A stretch of 64,000 bases of DNA, taken from positions 5,704,001-5,768,000 of the forward strand of contig NZ_CP108549.1 of the NCBI RefSeq assembly GCF_036010325.1, in the 5' to 3' direction. This DNA is from Streptomyces sp. NBC_01210 (GTDB lineage Bacteria > Actinomycetota > Actinomycetes > Streptomycetales > Streptomycetaceae). A model generated the notes under the pieces. It was given only the letters and a program-made list of their open reading frames with translations, was not told the DNA's origin and did no database searches. Position 1 is the first letter of the stretch, and the number at the start of each line of letters is the position of its first letter. A program made the position numbers and the translations under genes. This document shows, piece by piece, positions 15,189 through 25,218 of the stretch.

Positions 15189-16376
15189 CTATCGGATCTG
15201 GGGTACGAGTCGCTCGGGACCGTTCGCGAGCAGGGAGCGGAGCTGCTTGCGCAGCGCGGTGTCCCGTTGGGGCAGTTGCGGTCCGCTGAGCACCGGTCCG
15301 CTGTCGACCTGCTGGGCGGGGGCGAGCGGCGGCTCGTACCGCGTCGGCGCGGTGACCACGGTGAAAGCCGTGGCGCTCACGATCAGCGTGGTGACGGCGA
15401 TGGCCACCCGCGTCCAGAACCGGGCCCGCCCCTCACTGCCCGTCCGCACGGCAACGGCGGGAGTCATCTCCGGCGCCGGCCCCTCGCGGGCGAGGTCCGT
15501 GAGCAGTTCGTGCAGCGCCGCCCCCTGGCTCAGCTCCGGGAGTCGTTCGGCGATGGCCGCCCGTGCGTGCAGCACCCGGCTCGCCGCGGCCGGGGTGCTG
15601 GCCTCGGTCTCGGCCGCGGTCTCCGGCAGGCCGAGGCCCAGGCCGTCGTAGAGCAGCACCGTGCGGCGGTACGGCGGCGGCAGCTCCAGCAGCGCGTCGA
15701 GCAGCGCGCGCCGGCCCGGCTCGGCGGGCGGCCGTAAATCGGGCTCATTGTGTGCGCGGAGGAGCCGGTGCCAGGGGGACATGGCGTACTCGTACGCGAC
15801 GGCCCGCACCCAGCCCGCGGGGTCCCCGTCGTGCGCGACCTCCGGCCAGTGCTGCCAGGCGAGGTGGAAGGCGCGCTCGACCGACTCGTGGGAGAGCCGG
15901 CGCCGGCCGGTGAGCAGGTAGGTCTGGCGTACGAGAGCGGGGGCGACGTACGAGTACAGCGCGTCGAATGCTTCGGCGGGGGTGAGCTCGGCGCGTGGTG
16001 GTGGCGGTGGGTCCTGCCGGGGGGTTTCGCGGACCGCGGGTGCCGAGGTGAGGGCGTCGGTTTTGTCCGTGCGGTCCGGGGCCTGGGCCGGGTCCGTGGC
16101 CTGAGGGGCGAGTTCGGTCCACGGGGAGGGTGCCGTCGTGACGGACAATTCCGCGGGCTCCGTGCCGGGGTCTGCCAGCAGCTTCGCGTACGCCTCCCGC
16201 CTGGACCCCCGCGGGCTGGTGCGGCCGGCCTCCCAGGACCTGATCGTCGCCCGCCTGACACCGACCGCAACGGCGAGCTGCTCCTCGGTCAGTGACTTCG
16301 CCTCGCGCAGCATCCGCCGTTCCTCCGGGGAGGGCAGTGGAGCGGCGGCAGTGGAGCGTGGGGCGCGCTGAGTCAT
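15189..16376 (-). CDS. XRE HTH fused to sigma-70-like regions with C-terminal membrane segment
   Basis: 395 residues in three parts. Residues of about 30-68 are an XRE-type helix-turn-helix (TEEQLAVAVGVRRATIRSWE). Residues of about 130-270 resemble ECF sigma region 2 (AFDALYSYVAPALVRQTYLL) and region 4 (LLELPPPYRRTVLLYDGLGL, then ETAAETEASTPAAASRVLHA). A single membrane helix lies at about 322-345, followed by an outside tail of about 50 residues. The linker (70-125) is Pro/Thr-rich. It is probably a membrane-tethered regulator, but whether the sigma-like part still binds RNA polymerase is unknown. The start at 16376 has GAGGAGAG upstream. It diverges from the DUF6350 gene across an AT-rich gap. 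Confidence 0.8.
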   Translation of the reverse strand: MTQRAPRSTAAAPLPSPEERRMLREAKSLTEEQLAVAVGVRRATIRSWEAGRTSPRGSRREAYAKLLADPGTEPAELSVTTAPSPWTELAPQATDPAQAPDRTDKTDALTSAPAVRETPRQDPPPPPRAELTPAEAFDALYSYVAPALVRQTYLLTGRRRLSHESVERAFHLAWQHWPEVAHDGDPAGWVRAVAYEYAMSPWHRLLRAHNEPDLRPPAEPGRRALLDALLELPPPYRRTVLLYDGLGLGLPETAAETEASTPAAASRVLHARAAIAERLPELSQGAALHELLTDLAREGPAPEMTPAVAVRTGSEGRARFWTRVAIAVTTLIVSATAFTVVTAPTRYEPPLAPAQQVDSGPVLSGPQLPQRDTALRKQLRSLLANGPERLVPQIR

Positions 16377-16492
16377 GAGGGGCTCTCCTCAGTGCTGCAC
16401 TCGGCAAAAAAGTACATAAGCATATATTGAGCGACACAACGGCTATTCACGTGTTACGCGGTTAAAGAGCGTGTCGTTGGCAGCATGGCCGC
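16377..16492. promoter_or_regulatory. AT-rich divergent promoter region
   Basis: The 116-bp gap between the XRE/sigma-like gene and the DUF6350 gene is much richer in A+T than its surroundings (for example AAGTACATAAGCATATATTG near 16410-16430). It probably holds promoters for both directions. I cannot assign exact -35/-10 pairs. Confidence 0.4.
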
Positions 16493-18139
16493 GTGACCCA
16501 GCTGACCGATCACACCCCGTCGATGCCGCAGACCCCGGTTGCCGTGCAAGGCGGCCGACAGGCCGCGCTGGCCGCGCTGGGCTCGGCCCTCGTGCGCGGA
16601 GCGACCGCGGCGGGGCTGGGGCTCGGCGCGCTCGCCGTTCTCGTGATGGTGTTGTGGATCAGCTCCCCGTACCCGGACAGCGGTCCGGGCGGGGCGCTGC
16701 ATGTCGCGGCCGGGCTGTGGCTGTTGGCCCATGGCACGGAGCTCGTACGGACCGGCACCCTGTCCGGGAGCCCGGCGCCGGTGGGGGTGGTGCCGCTATT
16801 CCTGGTCGCGCTGCCGGCCTGGCTCGTGCACCGGGCGGCGCGTGATGCGCTCGAGCAGGACAGGGGGCGGCGGCGGCCGTCCGCGCGGGGTGCGGTGTGT
16901 GCGGTGACCGTGGGATATCTGCTGGTCGGCGCTGCTGCGGTGCTGTACGCGGCGGGCGGTCCGCTGGCGGCGGACCCGCTCAGCGTGGTGTTCCATCTGC
17001 CTGTGGTGACCGTGCTGTCGGCGGTGGCCGGGGTGTGGACGGCGAGCGGCCGGCCGCGCGGGCCGCTGCCGGCCGGGCTGCCGGAACGGGTACGGCGGGA
17101 ACTCGCCCGCCCCCAGGTGTCCGTCGCGCTGCGGTCCGCGACGGCGGGGGCGGCGACGCTGCTGGGCGGCGGCGCGCTGCTGGTCGCGGCGTCGCTGGTG
17201 TGGCACGCGGACGCGACGCAGGACTCTTTCCTGCACCTCGCGGGGGAGTGGTCGGGGCGGTTGGCAGTGCTGCTGCTGGGGCTCGCGCTGGTGCCGAACG
17301 CGGCGGTCTGGGGCGCGGCGTACGGCCTCGGCCCCGGTTTCGCACTCGGTGCGGGAGCGACGGCGACGCCGCTGGCGTTGGCCGGGGATCCCGCGCTGCC
17401 CTACTTCCCGCTGCTCGCCGCGGTCCCTTCGGAGGGGCCGGGCACGCCGCTGAACTGGGCGGCGCTGGTGGTGCCGGTCGCCGCGGGGGCGGTGATCGCG
17501 TGGTTCACGGAACGGGCGGCGGCAGTGCGGTACACGGAGCGGGAGGAGGTGTGGGGCTGCCGCGGGACCGCGCTGACCGTGCTGCTCGGGGCGACGGGAT
17601 GCGCGGCGTTCATGGCGATCCTGACGGCGGCGTCGAGCGGCCCGATGGGCACGCGGGCGCTGGTGGAGTTCGGCCCGGTGTGGTGGCTGACGGGCCCGGC
17701 GGCGCTGCTCTGGTCGGCGGGGATCGGAGTGCCGGGGGCGCTGGGGCTGCGGGCGTGGCGGTTGCGGGGGCGACGGGGCGAGGCGGATGTGCCGGTGCCG
17801 GTTCCCGCTCCCGCTTCGGTTCCGGCTCCGGTTCCCGCTCCCGCTTCGGTTCCGGCTCTGGCGGAGGCGGTGCCGGCCCCGGAGGCTCCGGAGGCCCTTG
17901 AGTCGACGGAGCCCGACGACCCGGCGTTGGAGCCGTACGACATCTTGCCGACGGGCTCGTGGAACGAGAGGGGCGAGCGGGAGGCGGGGGAGGCGCGGGA
18001 GGCGCGGCGGGCGGCGCTGAGGGAGGCGTCGGGGGGTCTGATGTCGGAGTTCCCGCCGATGCGGATGCCCGAGGCGCCAGTACCGCCGGCCGCACCGGAG
18101 GAGCCGGCACCGGAGGAGCCGGCGCCGGGGGCGCCGTAG
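16493..18139 (+). CDS. DUF6350 multi-pass membrane protein
   Basis: 548-residue integral membrane protein with about ten hydrophobic helices over residues 20-425 (for example [17 protein letters not shown] and [18 protein letters not shown]). A cytoplasmic tail of about 120 residues is rich in Pro, Glu and Ala (repeated [11 protein letters not shown]). The family is found upstream of purN in Streptomyces and is named DUF6350, sometimes called cell division protein PerM-like. Function is unproven. The start is the GTG at 16493. The low-complexity tail is probably disordered. Confidence 0.8.
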   Translation: MTQLTDHTPSMPQTPVAVQGGRQAALAALGSALVRGATAAGLGLGALAVLVMVLWISSPYPDSGPGGALHVAAGLWLLAHGTELVRTGTLSGSPAPVGVVPLFLVALPAWLVHRAARDALEQDRGRRRPSARGAVCAVTVGYLLVGAAAVLYAAGGPLAADPLSVVFHLPVVTVLSAVAGVWTASGRPRGPLPAGLPERVRRELARPQVSVALRSATAGAATLLGGGALLVAASLVWHADATQDSFLHLAGEWSGRLAVLLLGLALVPNAAVWGAAYGLGPGFALGAGATATPLALAGDPALPYFPLLAAVPSEGPGTPLNWAALVVPVAAGAVIAWFTERAAAVRYTEREEVWGCRGTALTVLLGATGCAAFMAILTAASSGPMGTRALVEFGPVWWLTGPAALLWSAGIGVPGALGLRAWRLRGRRGEADVPVPVPAPASVPAPVPAPASVPALAEAVPAPEAPEALESTEPDDPALEPYDILPTGSWNERGEREAGEAREARRAALREASGGLMSEFPPMRMPEAPVPPAAPEEPAPEEPAPGAP

Positions 18140-18152
18140 GGGGTGTCCCCAG

Positions 18153-18573
18153 CCCCGCCCCTTCCCGAACCTGGGGGCAAGCCCCCGGCCCCCGGCCCGG
18201 CAGCTTCGCGCCGAGCCTGCGAGACGGGGGCTTCGCTGTGCGCGGCTGCAGGGCCCGCTGCGCGGCAAAGGGGCGTGCGCGTTGCGGGGCCGGCCGCCCG
18301 CGCTGCGTGGCTTCGACCTCGGGTCGGAGCAGCTATCCGGCGCAGGCGGCCCCGACTGCGAGGGAGGGCTGTGCGGTAGCGGGCAGCGAGCCCGCGCCGT
18401 TGCAGATGTGCACTGCCGGGGTGCCGGTCCTCGCCGTGCGGCAGCTTCGCGCCGCGAGTCCGCCCGGGCGGCAGCTCCGCGCCGCCGGTGGCCTGTTGTG
18501 CCGGACCTCTGCGCGACAGGGCGCCTGCCGCGTTCCCGGGACCAGCCATCCCCCGCGCGGCAGCTCCGCGCCG
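18153..18573. repeat. Repeat-rich intergenic region
   Basis: The 516-bp gap 18140-18655 has no convincing gene. It starts with dispersed repeat copy 2 (18153-18170), followed by the hairpin CTGGGGGCAAGCCCCCGG at 18171-18188. Four copies of a 16-base unit, CGGCAGCTYCGCGCCG, lie at 18198-18213, 18439-18454, 18469-18484 and 18558-18573. All four are in the same orientation. Confidence 0.65.
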
Positions 18574-18655
18574 CTGCGCGGCAGAGAGGTCATGCACACG
18601 GTCCCGCCCCGAGGGCGGGGCCGGGACCTGGAGAAACCGCGCGGTCGGCGCCCTT

Positions 18656-19447
18656 TTACTCCTGGATGCCGATCACTCCGCGGAGCGGCTCCGGAAGCAG
18701 GTCGTTGCAGGCCAGTTGGCCCGACTTGGTCAGCGCGTCGTTCACGCAGGTGTAGTAGTCGCGGTAGACCAGCTGCGCCGTGAACGACGCCGCCACGATC
18801 ACCAGCGCGATGCTCGCCATCACCAGACCGCTCACCGCCGCCGTGATCTGCGGCCTGCCCGGAGTCGCGGGTGCCACCGGCGCCGGCGGTGTGGGAGATG
18901 TCACGGCGTCCGACGCGCGGCGCTGGGGCTTGGCGCGCAGGGAGCTGATGCTCCAGTACAGCGCCAGCGCGCCGAGCAGCAGCGCGATCTCCGGGAGGTC
19001 GAACAGCGCGAAGAAGAACGCCCACATGCCGGAGAGCAGCGCATAGCGCGCGCGGCGCTGGGCCGGGTCCGTCGGGTCCCACTTCAGGCCGCCGGAGGAG
19101 CCGCCCTCGGGGCCCTGCTGGCCGCCGCCGTTCTGGCCGTTCTGACCGCTCGGGCGGCCGCCGAAGCCGCCGCCCGACGAGCGGCCCGGCTGGCGGCTGC
19201 TCCACTGGCTGCCCCAGCCGGAACGGCCGGAACGGTCGTCGGGCGTGCCGGAGGAAGGCGTGCCGGAGGAAGGCGTGTCGGAGGAAGACGAGGAGGAGTC
19301 GTCGGACGAGCCGTCGTTCGCCGGGCGCCGGGGCTGCCAGGGCTGGTCCGGCCTGCCCTCCGGCGGCGGCGCGAAGGGATTGTTGTCATCCGTGGACTGG
19401 CGCTCCCGCGGCAACAGGAGGTCCGTACGGCGGCGTCGGTCCGGCAT
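18656..19447 (-). CDS. Small membrane protein with disordered Ser/Asp/Gly-rich N-terminus
   Basis: 263 residues. The first 130 are hydrophilic and low in complexity (SSDDSSSSSSDTPSSGTPSS, then Gly/Gln-rich). Two or three hydrophobic helices follow (YALLSGMWAFFFALFDL, LLGALALYWSIS, AVSGLVMASIALVIVAASF). The tail contains DYYTCVNDALTKSGQLACN, with two Cys that could form a disulfide outside the cell. No enzyme motif is seen. It is divergent from purN and conserved in streptomycetes as an integral membrane protein of unknown role. Confidence 0.72.
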   Translation of the reverse strand: MPDRRRRTDLLLPRERQSTDDNNPFAPPPEGRPDQPWQPRRPANDGSSDDSSSSSSDTPSSGTPSSGTPDDRSGRSGWGSQWSSRQPGRSSGGGFGGRPSGQNGQNGGGQQGPEGGSSGGLKWDPTDPAQRRARYALLSGMWAFFFALFDLPEIALLLGALALYWSISSLRAKPQRRASDAVTSPTPPAPVAPATPGRPQITAAVSGLVMASIALVIVAASFTAQLVYRDYYTCVNDALTKSGQLACNDLLPEPLRGVIGIQE

Positions 19448-19688
19448 CTGGTGAACGTCTTCCCCTCAGACCCAGCGCACATGGGGTCTTGTGTCGTCTT
19501 GCCCGTCAGCGGACGGGTCCTGTCCCCTGACGCTACCTCCCGGCCACGCCCCCGTCCCGTGGGGGACGTTCTGTGTGCCGGTATCGTTGCTGACGGTCGG
19601 CCCCTTCGTAGAGTTCCCCGTATCGGGGGGCGCGATTCGTTCGTACGACCACACAAAGACGTACAGCAACGCGAGAAAGAGACCCGCC

Positions 19689-20324
19689 GTGGCCTCCCCG
19701 CCCCCCTCCGCCCGACCGGCCCGCCTCGTGGTCCTGGTCTCCGGCTCCGGAACGAATCTCCAGGCACTGCTCGACGCGATCGCCGACGACCCTCAGGGCT
19801 TCGGCGCCCGCATCGTCGCCGTCGGCGCCGACCGGGACGGGATCGCCGGCCTGGAGCGGGCCGAGCGCGCCGGGCTGCCCACCTTTGTGTGCAGGGTCAA
19901 GGACTACGAGACGCGCGACGCGTGGGACACCGCGCTCACCGAGGCCACCGCCGCCCACGAACCGGATCTCGTCATCTCGGCCGGCTTCATGAAGATCGTG
20001 GGGAAGGAATTCCTCGCCCGCTTCGGTGGCCGCTGCGTCAATACGCATCCCGCCCTGCTGCCCAGCTTCCCCGGAGCCCACGGAGTGCGCGACGCGCTCG
20101 CGTACGGCGCGAAGGTCACCGGATGCACCGTCCACTTCGTCGACGACGGCGTCGACACCGGCCCGATCATCGCGCAGGGCGTGGTCGAGGTACGGGACGA
20201 GGACGATGAAGCCGCTCTCCATGAGCGGATCAAGGAAATCGAGCGACGGCTGCTCGTCGAGGTCGTGGGGCGTCTGGCCCGTAACGGCTACCGCATTGAG
20301 GGACGAAAGGTAGTTTTCCCGTGA
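19689..20324 (+). CDS. purN: Phosphoribosylglycinamide formyltransferase
   Basis: 212 residues. Transfers the formyl group of 10-formyl-THF to GAR, the third step of purine synthesis. The phosphate-binding [12 protein letters not shown] starts at about residue 19. The catalytic block [12 protein letters not shown] (Asn, His) and the Asp in [10 protein letters not shown] are present. Length matches the family. It starts at a GTG (19689) after GAGAAAGAG. The stop overlaps the purH start as GTGA, so translation is coupled. Confidence 0.96.
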   Translation: MASPPPSARPARLVVLVSGSGTNLQALLDAIADDPQGFGARIVAVGADRDGIAGLERAERAGLPTFVCRVKDYETRDAWDTALTEATAAHEPDLVISAGFMKIVGKEFLARFGGRCVNTHPALLPSFPGAHGVRDALAYGAKVTGCTVHFVDDGVDTGPIIAQGVVEVRDEDDEAALHERIKEIERRLLVEVVGRLARNGYRIEGRKVVFP

Positions 20325-21883
20325 CTGTTGAGGCTGCGAAGCGGGCCATCCGGCGAGCGCTGGTCAGTGTTTATGACAAGACGGGTCTTGAGGAGCTCGC
20401 CCGCGGGCTGCACGAGGCGGGTGTGGAGCTGGTCTCCACCGGCTCGACCGCCGCGAAGATCGCCGCGGCCGGGGTGCCGGTCACCAAGGTCGAGGAGCTC
20501 ACCGGCTTCCCCGAGTGCCTGGACGGCCGGGTCAAGACGCTGCACCCGCGCGTGCACGCCGGCATCCTCGCCGACCTGCGGCTCGAGTCGCACCGCGCGC
20601 AGCTCGCCGAGCTCGGCGTGGAGCCCTTCGATCTCGTGGTCGTCAACCTCTACCCGTTCCGGGAGACCGTCGCCTCGGGCGCCTCTCCCGACGAGTGCGT
20701 CGAGCAGATCGACATCGGCGGCCCGTCGATGGTCCGCGCCGCCGCCAAGAACCACCCCTCCGTCGCTGTCGTCACCAGCCCCGCGCGGTACGCGGACGTC
20801 CTCGACGCGGTCAAGGAGGGCGGCTTCGACCTGACCGCCCGCAAGCGGCTCGCCGCCGAGGCCTTCCAGCACACCGCCTCGTACGACGTGGCCGTCGCCT
20901 CCTGGTTCGCCTCCTCCTACGCGCCCGCCGACGACTCGGTCCTCCCCGACTTCCTGGGCGCGACCTTCGAGCGTACGAACGTGCTTCGCTACGGCGAGAA
21001 CCCGCACCAGGCCGCGGCCCTGTACTCCAACGGCAATGGGGGCCTGGCCGACGCGGAGCAGCTGCACGGCAAGGAGATGTCGTACAACAACTACGTCGAC
21101 ACGGAGGCCGCCCGGCGCGCGGCGTACGACCACGACGAGCCCTGTGTCGCGATCATCAAGCACGCCAACCCGTGCGGCATCGCGGTCGGCGCGAATGTCG
21201 CCGATGCGCACCGCAAGGCGCACGCCTGCGACCCGCTGTCGGCGTTCGGCGGGGTCATCGCCGTAAACCGGCCGGTCACGGTCGCGCTTGCCGAGCAGGT
21301 CGCCGAGATCTTCACCGAGGTCATCGTCGCTCCGGCGTACGAGGACGGCGCGGTCGAGGTGCTGGCCCGCAAGAAGAACATCCGCGTGCTGCGTTGTACG
21401 GGCTCCCCGGCGGCCCCCGTCGAACTCCGGCCCATCGAGGGCGGCGCGCTGCTGCAGATCAAGGACCGCCTTCAGGCGGAGGGCGACGACCCGGCGAACT
21501 GGACGCTGGCGACGGGTGAGGCGCTGTCGGCGGACGAGCTGGCCGAGCTCGCCTTCGCGTGGAAGGCCTGCCGCGCGGTCAAGTCCAACGCGATCCTGCT
21601 CGCCAAGGACAGCGCGTCGGTCGGTGTCGGCATGGGCCAGGTCAACCGCGTCGACTCCGCGAAGCTCGCGGTGGAACGGGCCGGCGCCGAGCGCGCGGAG
21701 GGTTCCTACGCCGCGTCGGACGCGTTCTTCCCGTTCCCGGACGGCCTGGAGATCCTGCTGGCCGCGGGCATCAAGGCCGTGGTGCAGCCGGGTGGTTCGG
21801 TGCGGGACGAGCTGGTGGTGGAGGCGGCGAAGAAGGCGGGCGTGACGATGTACTTCACGGGCACGCGCCACTTCTTCCACTGA
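20321..21883 (+). CDS. purH: Bifunctional AICAR transformylase/IMP cyclohydrolase
   Basis: 520 residues, the usual length. The N-terminal MGS-like IMP cyclohydrolase part ([40 protein letters not shown]) comes first. The AICAR transformylase part follows, with the conserved [11 protein letters not shown] and the C-terminal [10 protein letters not shown]. It performs the last two steps to IMP and uses 10-formyl-THF, as PurN does, which ties this operon to folD and glyA in the same region. The start GTG at 20321 overlaps the purN stop. Confidence 0.97.
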   Translation: MTVEAAKRAIRRALVSVYDKTGLEELARGLHEAGVELVSTGSTAAKIAAAGVPVTKVEELTGFPECLDGRVKTLHPRVHAGILADLRLESHRAQLAELGVEPFDLVVVNLYPFRETVASGASPDECVEQIDIGGPSMVRAAAKNHPSVAVVTSPARYADVLDAVKEGGFDLTARKRLAAEAFQHTASYDVAVASWFASSYAPADDSVLPDFLGATFERTNVLRYGENPHQAAALYSNGNGGLADAEQLHGKEMSYNNYVDTEAARRAAYDHDEPCVAIIKHANPCGIAVGANVADAHRKAHACDPLSAFGGVIAVNRPVTVALAEQVAEIFTEVIVAPAYEDGAVEVLARKKNIRVLRCTGSPAAPVELRPIEGGALLQIKDRLQAEGDDPANWTLATGEALSADELAELAFAWKACRAVKSNAILLAKDSASVGVGMGQVNRVDSAKLAVERAGAERAEGSYAASDAFFPFPDGLEILLAAGIKAVVQPGGSVRDELVVEAAKKAGVTMYFTGTRHFFH

Positions 21884-21913
21884 CCCTGAGCTGTACGGCC
21901 TGAGGCCGCACCT

Positions 21914-21942
21914 CCGCACCCCCGCCCCGGGCGGGGGTGCGG
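21914..21942 (+). terminator. purNH terminator
   Basis: CCGCACCCCCGCCC (21914-21927) pairs with GGGCGGGGGTGCGG (21929-21942). The 14-bp perfect arms lie 31 bp after the purH stop. Confidence 0.85.
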
Positions 21943-22049
21943 TCTGGCGTCAGCGGCAGTAGCCGGCGCCGGAGATCCGGGTGTGCCGGCCACGGCCGTC
22001 GGTCACAGTGCTCCGGCCGACGCGGCGCGAATGTGCCGGCTAGAACGGC

Positions 22050-22092
22050 CGAAGGCCGTAAACCCGCCGGTCGGCGAGTGTTACGGCCTTCG
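22050..22092 (-). terminator. Terminator of the 22124 gene
   Basis: CGAAGGCCGTAA (22050-22061) pairs exactly with TTACGGCCTTCG (22081-22092). It lies just past the stop of the minus-strand membrane protein gene. Confidence 0.75.
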
Positions 22093-22123
22093 TGTATTCG
22101 GTACGTGTGTGGTGCCAAGTACC

Positions 22124-22687
22124 TCAGTAACGCGGGCGGTTGAACCAGGCAGACGCCTGCGAGTTCACCATTGCGGCGAGGATGATGCCGCCGATGGCAA
22201 GGGTGACGAGGCCGCCGACCACGCCGCTGGCCTGGCCGGACGCGAAGTTGGCGAGCGACCCGAGGATCATCAGCGATGCGTACACGATCGTGATGACGCG
22301 GATGGCGGTGCCGCCGGTGGAGAACTTCACACCGAGGAAGATCGCCAGACCCGCGAAGGCCAGCAGGACGATGACCACGATGAAGCCGAGACCGGCCAGA
22401 CCAGTTGCCGCGTCCGAGTCGACCGCGTCCGAGGCAGCCGCGATGGCGATGGCCGCGATGATTCCGATGAGGACCTGCAGACCGCCGATGATGTACAGGA
22501 GGACGCGGGCCGCAGTCATCAGACCGGGCATGGACGTCGGGGCGCCGCCGTAGGGCTGCACCGGCGGGGCCTGCGGGTAGCCGTATGCCGGCTGCTGCGG
22601 CTGGCCCTGCTGCGGGTAGCCGTAGCCCGGCTGCTGCGGTTGGCCCTGCGGCTGGCCGTAGGGGTTGTTCGGGTCGCCGAAGCTCAT
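22124..22687 (-). CDS. Membrane protein with Pro/Gln/Tyr-rich N-terminal repeats
   Basis: 187 residues. The first 50 contain repeats of the type [20 protein letters not shown], a flexible cytoplasmic region common in actinobacterial membrane proteins. Four hydrophobic helices follow (for example [20 protein letters not shown] and [20 protein letters not shown]). No catalytic motif is seen. The C-terminal [12 protein letters not shown] is short and polar. GGAGGAATCC precedes the ATG. A partner in envelope processes is possible, but nothing in the sequence fixes a role. Confidence 0.75.
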   Translation of the reverse strand: MSFGDPNNPYGQPQGQPQQPGYGYPQQGQPQQPAYGYPQAPPVQPYGGAPTSMPGLMTAARVLLYIIGGLQVLIGIIAAIAIAAASDAVDSDAATGLAGLGFIVVIVLLAFAGLAIFLGVKFSTGGTAIRVITIVYASLMILGSLANFASGQASGVVGGLVTLAIGGIILAAMVNSQASAWFNRPRY

Positions 22688-22962
22688 GGCGGGATTCCTC
22701 CGTTGAAAATGCGGGGACGAAGCGGTCCGAGCGGAGGAACGTCACGAGATCAGCGGTTTGCCCCCCAACACTGCCGCGGTACTGCGCGGCTCATCGTGGT
22801 ATTAACGTCGACTTTTTGTCCAGTCGGGATCCGTATGTGTTGTGCAAGTGCAACCTCAGGCTCCCTTGCGGCGGTCCGGGAGTGAGCGTGAAGACGCCGC
22901 GATCGGCACGTGACGGCGGCCCGAATTGGAACCCGGGCGGGTCCATCCGCGAGGATGGGTCC

Positions 22963-23829
22963 ATGACCGCCCAGATTCTCGATGGCAAGGCCACCGCAGC
23001 CGCGATCAAGTCCGACCTGACCGCCCGCGTGGCGGCGCTCAAGGAGCGGGGCATCACCCCGGGCCTTGGGACCCTGCTCGTCGGGGACGACCCGGGCAGC
23101 CGTTGGTACGTCAGCGGCAAGCACCGCGACTGCGCGCAGGTCGGCATCGCCTCGATCCAGCGCGAACTGCCCGACACCGCCACGCAGGAAGAGATCGAGG
23201 CGGTCGTACGGGAACTCAACGACAACCCCGAGTGCACGGGCTACATCGTCCAGCTGCCGCTCCCCAAGGGCATCGACGCCAACCGCGTCCTGGAGCTGAT
23301 GGACCCGGCCAAGGACGCGGACGGGCTGCACCCGATGAGCCTCGGCAAGCTGGTGCTCGGTGTGGAGGGCCCGCTGCCGTGCACTCCGTACGGCATCGTC
23401 CAGCTGCTCCGGCACCACGGCGTGGAGATCAACGGCGCGAATGTGGTGGTCGTGGGCCGCGGGATCACCATCGGGCGGCCGATGCCGCTGGTGCTGACCC
23501 GTAAGTCCGAGAACGCGACGGTGACGCAGTGCCACACCGGTACGCGCGATCTGTCCGCGCATCTGCGGCAGGCGGACATCATCGTGGCCGCGGCCGGTGT
23601 CCCGCACCTGGTCAAGCCGGAGGACGTCAAGCCGGGCGCGGCCGTACTCGACGTCGGCGTCAGCCGCGACGAGAACGGCAAGATCGTCGGGGACGTCCAC
23701 CCGGGCGTTGCCGAGGTGGCCGGCTGGGTCGCCCCGAACCCGGGCGGCGTGGGCCCGATGACCCGCGCGCAGCTGCTGGTCAACGTGGTCGAGGCGGCGG
23801 AGCGCGCAGCGGTCGCCGCCGCGGGCTGA
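22963..23829 (+). CDS. folD: Methylenetetrahydrofolate dehydrogenase/cyclohydrolase
   Basis: 288 residues, the normal FolD length. It interconverts 5,10-methylene-THF and 10-formyl-THF with NADP, supplying PurN and PurH. The catalytic [13 protein letters not shown] (Tyr and Lys), PLPKGID and the Rossmann signature GRGITIGRP are all visible, ending in [14 protein letters not shown]. The ATG at 22963 is supported by the start of homology ([19 protein letters not shown]). A DUF3017 gene follows 17 bp after the stop, a common actinobacterial pair. Confidence 0.96.
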   Translation: MTAQILDGKATAAAIKSDLTARVAALKERGITPGLGTLLVGDDPGSRWYVSGKHRDCAQVGIASIQRELPDTATQEEIEAVVRELNDNPECTGYIVQLPLPKGIDANRVLELMDPAKDADGLHPMSLGKLVLGVEGPLPCTPYGIVQLLRHHGVEINGANVVVVGRGITIGRPMPLVLTRKSENATVTQCHTGTRDLSAHLRQADIIVAAAGVPHLVKPEDVKPGAAVLDVGVSRDENGKIVGDVHPGVAEVAGWVAPNPGGVGPMTRAQLLVNVVEAAERAAVAAAG

Positions 23830-23846
23830 CCGGGAAGGCTGAGCCC

Positions 23847-25070
23847 ATGGGCGTACGCACGAACGACGGAGCCGACGCGGCGGAGCCGCGGGGCGCGGGC
23901 GCGAGCCCGAACGGGGCGGGGACCGGTGGGGACGCGCGGGACGAGGCGGCCGAGGCGGCCGCCCGGAAGAGGGCGTCCACCGCGGAGGACGAGCCGTCCC
24001 GGCCGGGCGGCCCGGACGCCGACGGCGCCGGCCTGAAGCCGGTGGCCGGTGCGGCCGGTGGCGGGACTGGCCGCGAGGATGCCGGGCCGAAGTCCGCGGC
24101 CGAGGTCGCCGGTTCTCCCGTCGAGGACGGTGAGTCCGCTGCGGCGGTCCGCTCTTGGTCCGGCGACCGGGACTCGGGTGCCGCTGACGCCGACGGCGCC
24201 GGCCTGAAGCCGGTGGCCGGTGGCGGGACTGGCGGCGACGAGGGTGCCGCGCCGAAGTCCGCGGCCGAGGTCGCCGGTGCTCCCGTCGAGGACGGTGAGT
24301 CCGCTGCGGCGGTCCGCTCTTGGTCCGGCGACCGGGACGCCGACGGCGCCGGCCTGAAGCCGGTGGCCGGGGCGGCCGGTGGCAAGACTGGCGGCGAGGG
24401 TGCCGGGCCGAAGTCCGCGGACGGCGACATCGGTCCGCACGCCGACCGGGCCGACCACGCAGCGAAGCCGGCCGACGCCGCCGACAGCGGACCCCGTCCA
24501 GAAGCCGACGCCGCCTCCCCGAAGCCGGAGACCCCGGACACCGCTGCCGCCGCCGTGATCGCCGACGCCGTCCACCCCCGCCACGCCGGTCCGGACGACG
24601 CCGGCCCGGACGCCGACGCCGCCTCCGCGACGGCGGCCGACAGTCAAGGGGTCGGCCCCGGCACCGGGAAGACGCCCTCCCGTCGGCCCCCCTCCCTCAC
24701 CCGGGACACCGCCCGGCCCGAGGGTGGTGGACGGGCCGCGCCCGGGGACGCTTCCGCGCCCGCTCGGCAGTGGCCCCTGCTCACCGTCCTCGCCCTCGCC
24801 GGCCTCGGCCTGGTGATCGTCGGCAGCGATGCCTTCGCCGACGCCTTCCGGGTGGGCACCATCCTGATCGGCGTGGCCCTGCTCACCGGTGCGGTCATGC
24901 GCCGCACCCTGCCCTCCGTCGGCATGCTCGCGGTGCGCTCGCGCTTCACGGACATGGTCACGTACGGGCTGCTCGGCACCCTGATCGTGCTGCTCGCGCT
25001 CGTGACGCAGCCGAAGCCGTGGCTCGACGTCCCGTTCCTCGAGGACGCCGTCCACTTCACCGTCCGTTAG
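23847..25070 (+). CDS. DUF3017 membrane protein with an expanded repetitive N-terminus
   Basis: 407 residues. Only the last 95 form the DUF3017 domain, with three hydrophobic helices (LTVLALAGLGLVIVGSDAFA, VGTILIGVALLTGAVMRR, TYGLLGTLIVLLALV). The 300 residues before it are Ala/Gly/Asp/Pro-rich and contain about three copies of a 50-57-residue unit starting DADGAGLKPVAG, encoded at 24015, 24186 and 24336. DUF3017 proteins are often only about 110-150 residues long, so the repeat region is an expansion. It lies downstream of folD and is probably co-transcribed. The function of DUF3017 is unknown. Confidence 0.82.
   Translation: MGVRTNDGADAAEPRGAGASPNGAGTGGDARDEAAEAAARKRASTAEDEPSRPGGPDADGAGLKPVAGAAGGGTGREDAGPKSAAEVAGSPVEDGESAAAVRSWSGDRDSGAADADGAGLKPVAGGGTGGDEGAAPKSAAEVAGAPVEDGESAAAVRSWSGDRDADGAGLKPVAGAAGGKTGGEGAGPKSADGDIGPHADRADHAAKPADAADSGPRPEADAASPKPETPDTAAAAVIADAVHPRHAGPDDAGPDADAASATAADSQGVGPGTGKTPSRRPPSLTRDTARPEGGGRAAPGDASAPARQWPLLTVLALAGLGLVIVGSDAFADAFRVGTILIGVALLTGAVMRRTLPSVGMLAVRSRFTDMVTYGLLGTLIVLLALVTQPKPWLDVPFLEDAVHFTVR
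24015..24485 (+). repeat. Intragenic 150-171-bp imperfect repeats
   Basis: The sequence GACGCCGACGGCGCCGGCCT begins units at 24015, 24186 and 24336, spaced 171 and 150 bp. Both distances are multiples of three, so the DUF3017 reading frame is kept. Each unit also repeats TCCGCTGCGGCGGTCCGCTC. Confidence 0.8.
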
Positions 25071-25094
25071 TCCCGACGTTAAGTCCCGACGTTC

Positions 25095-25141
25095 GAGTAT
25101 CTTGATGACGAGATATCTGGAGTATCTTGATGACGAGATAT
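25095..25141 (+). promoter_or_regulatory. Two direct 22-bp repeats upstream of icd
   Basis: GAGTATCTTGATGACGAGAT plus two bases occurs at 25095-25116 and again at 25120-25141, a period of 25 bp. Each contains a partly palindromic core, TCTTGATGACGAGA. A close relative, TCTTCACGTCAAGA, lies upstream of mdh at 27990-28003. They are likely operator sites for a regulator of TCA-cycle genes, but which regulator cannot be told. Confidence 0.6.
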
Positions 25142-25218
25142 ATCGGCGGAGTCTGAGACCGCGACATCACTGACTTCGCCGACCCCAGCCGAAGCGCGTG
25201 AGAGGGACGTTCCACGTC

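Noticed and set aside
22688..22962. ZTP riboswitch upstream of folD
   Set aside because: The gap lacks the conserved blocks seen before glyA.
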